DNA of 64,000 nt, from the NCBI GenBank assembly GCA_022747635.1, contig JAKTNV010000001.1, positions 32,869,040 to 32,933,039 on the forward strand, given 5' to 3'. Shown in pieces: positions 62,200-64,000 of the stretch. This DNA is from Hetaerina americana. Taxonomy: Eukaryota > Arthropoda > Insecta > Odonata > Calopterygidae. Made by a program: the position numbers and the translations under genes. Within the stretch, counting starts at the first letter, position 1. Each line of letters begins with the position of its first letter. The notes under the pieces are model-generated. The model was not told where the DNA came from. It saw only the letters and a list, made by a program, of their open reading frames with translations, and searched no databases.

Positions 62200-64000
62200 T
62201 CGGAATTTAATACATACATATGCACGCACGTGTTTGAGTGAAGCTTTTCGTTTTGGTTAGAAGAACAACGGGCACGCGTTTACCGTCAATTCTCCGAGAT
62301 TGTGTAGGTTTGAAGGATTGGAGGCGTGAGGAAATGGCTCCTATTTCGCGTACAACGTACTCTACAGTCCGCGTCATGCTTGTATTATGGTGAATGTGAA
62401 CACGTCGTCGGTTCGGAACGGTGATTCACAACGTGGTCGTTATTCTCCTCCCCCGGGGCTAATGACTTGTTCCGGAGAAAATTTGTAGTGAATCCGAACA
62501 TTTGTACCCATCTTAAATCGTTAGCCGATTCCACTTATGTTTTCCACTGGACTACCTTACCATGTGATACGGATTCCGTTTACATCGTTTTCAAGGCGAT
62601 GGAAAATGGCTTACACCGAAGAACTTGTCGCATAAATATTAAACAGCTTTTACTGAATCCTATTCTGATTAGTGAATTTCTATTGCTACCCCAAAGAAAC
62701 ATTTGGGGCTTGGACTTACTAGGCTCCCCGAAATTAATTTTTCGCGGGAGTTTTTGCCGGACTAATCACACTATTTCATTGAAAATGAAACGTTCCGATA
62801 TATACATGTTGAAAGTAGACTTGTAAATATGTCGAGATAGGTAAGATCTTAAATGTAGGCATTTCTTTCATTATGCATGATATCTTTACAATGAGCCCAA
62901 GAATGTTGTCTTTAGTTTAATGAATAAACCGTAAAAAAAAGTCGGTAAAGTATCCCTTTCCATTGAGTGGAGATGATCTTTGGTGAGGACGATAAAAGGG
63001 AAAAAGAAATTAAATCGTCTCTACCTATGAGTTTTACGAAGGAAGCTTTGAATAGGCACTTTGTTGTTTCGAGTGTAGCTTTATGGAATCTATTCGTATT
63101 TACTTTAAACGCAAATGCTCTGTATTTTCACGCAAAACATTTATTTGTTCGAATACTACACGGGTTTTGGCGTAAAACGTCATTATCAGGTTCCGTCAGG
63201 TGAGTTATTGATGACGTTTTGCATCGAAAACTGGATAGTATCCAAAAAGTATCAGCTAGAATTACTAAGTATTTGTGTTTCAGTGCGATACAGCTAGGCA
63301 GTCAACGAATAGAAATTCAGAAAAAATACTAAATTATGCAGAAAGTTTCTACTTGACAAGGCATTCAGTTGAAAGATCATTTTGCCAATTTAAATTTTAA
63401 AAAGCGGGCGATAAGTCTCTCGGAGGTTAGAGATTTTTTCAGATAAAACACAAAAACGATAGAAAGATAGTAAAGGCTTAATATCATCATAAAGTTAAGC
63501 ATTAGGGGCATAAAGAGTGCAGAGCGAATTGATGCGTACTAGTTATGCTGGAAATGTCCGGGTTCAGATCCCTTACTTCTTGCGTTTGGGCTCCCTTCGA
63601 GTTAAGATGATCTTTGGGGAGACGGACGGAGGACACGGCCGCCCATGTGAAGAGACGGGTAGTGAAGTCGAGATTCTAAATACTGGTGGACAGGAGTGGA
63701 CGGTACTTGCGTACATATATACACATTTTCCCGGGATTTAAACCCACCCGTGTTTCTACCGCGCCAATGTGTAAGTACATCGCAGTGCCTAAAAAGTGTT
63801 TAATATTAGCCTAACAATGAGTTAAATACGTGTAATAAGGTAAGATCTCCCCAAGACCTTCCAATCTTTACCTTCGCCTTAGTAAAAGAGGTATTTTTTC
63901 TTTCCCAACGATAAATACATTTTCAAACCTCGATTTATGCAACGCGCCTCCTCGTTTAGCAAGCTGGAAGTTTCAAGCCGAGAGTGCACCATTTGGTGAG
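62200..64000. other. Non-coding stretch, nothing recognised
   Basis: The frame at 62467-62826 (+, 119 codons) is the longest here and has no recognised domain. Other frames are short. No repeat recognised. Confidence 0.4.

Noticed and set aside
1..64000. CRISPR arrays, prokaryotic operons, ribosome binding sites or phage genes
   Set aside because: Splice sites, SINEs, LINEs and a homeobox show a eukaryotic nuclear genome. No regularly spaced repeats or compact bacterial gene layout are seen.

Overview
The window is eukaryotic nuclear DNA. It is mostly AT-rich and non-coding, with compact GC-rich, CpG-rich and strand-skewed islands, spliceosomal splice signals and several families of degraded transposable elements. 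The one protein-coding segment I can identify securely is a homeobox exon whose sequence matches Orthopedia (Otp) of bilaterians, in the form I recall for insects. With the mariner, the RTE-like LINE, the tRNA-derived SINEs and a Penelope-like hammerhead element, this suggests an arthropod, probably an insect with a large genome. I cannot name the species.

Layout. Positions 1-23317 lie 3' of the homeobox exon on its own (minus) strand. No exon with the rest of the homeodomain is visible there, so this is most simply one intron longer than 23.3 kb. It contains skewed GC islands (about 3.0-3.6, 6.7-6.9, 8.4-9.1, 10.4-11.3, 16.1-16.6, 18.0-18.6 and 20.0-20.7 kb), SINE copies (5.6 and 19.1-19.5 kb), a LINE fragment (13.9 kb) and a paired-class homeodomain dimer motif (20.8 kb). 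The otp exon itself is 23318-23754 (minus). It has a clean acceptor and a clean donor, and it ends after homeodomain residue 46.

Positions 23755-64000 are upstream of that exon. They hold an internally deleted mariner (26.0-26.9 kb), a SINE-like repeat with a TA tail (30.9-31.1 kb), a 5'-damaged LINE (36.7-37.7 kb), a foldback Penelope-like element with two opposed hammerhead ribozymes (45.7-46.0 kb), and a series of CpG islands (47.4-48.2, 49.7-50.1, 54.6-57.1, 59.2-59.5, 61.9-62.2 kb). A plus-strand set of splice-bounded candidate exons with no long reading frame lies at 55.8-58.4 kb. It may be the 5' end of another gene or a long non-coding RNA.

The most noteworthy item is at 45709-46003: two perfect 106-nt inverted arms, a 14-nt spacer, a 12-bp target-site duplication, and a complete type I hammerhead ribozyme on each strand. 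Most open reading frames of 60-200 codons in the window are low-complexity shadows of the GC islands or chance frames, and are not annotated as genes.
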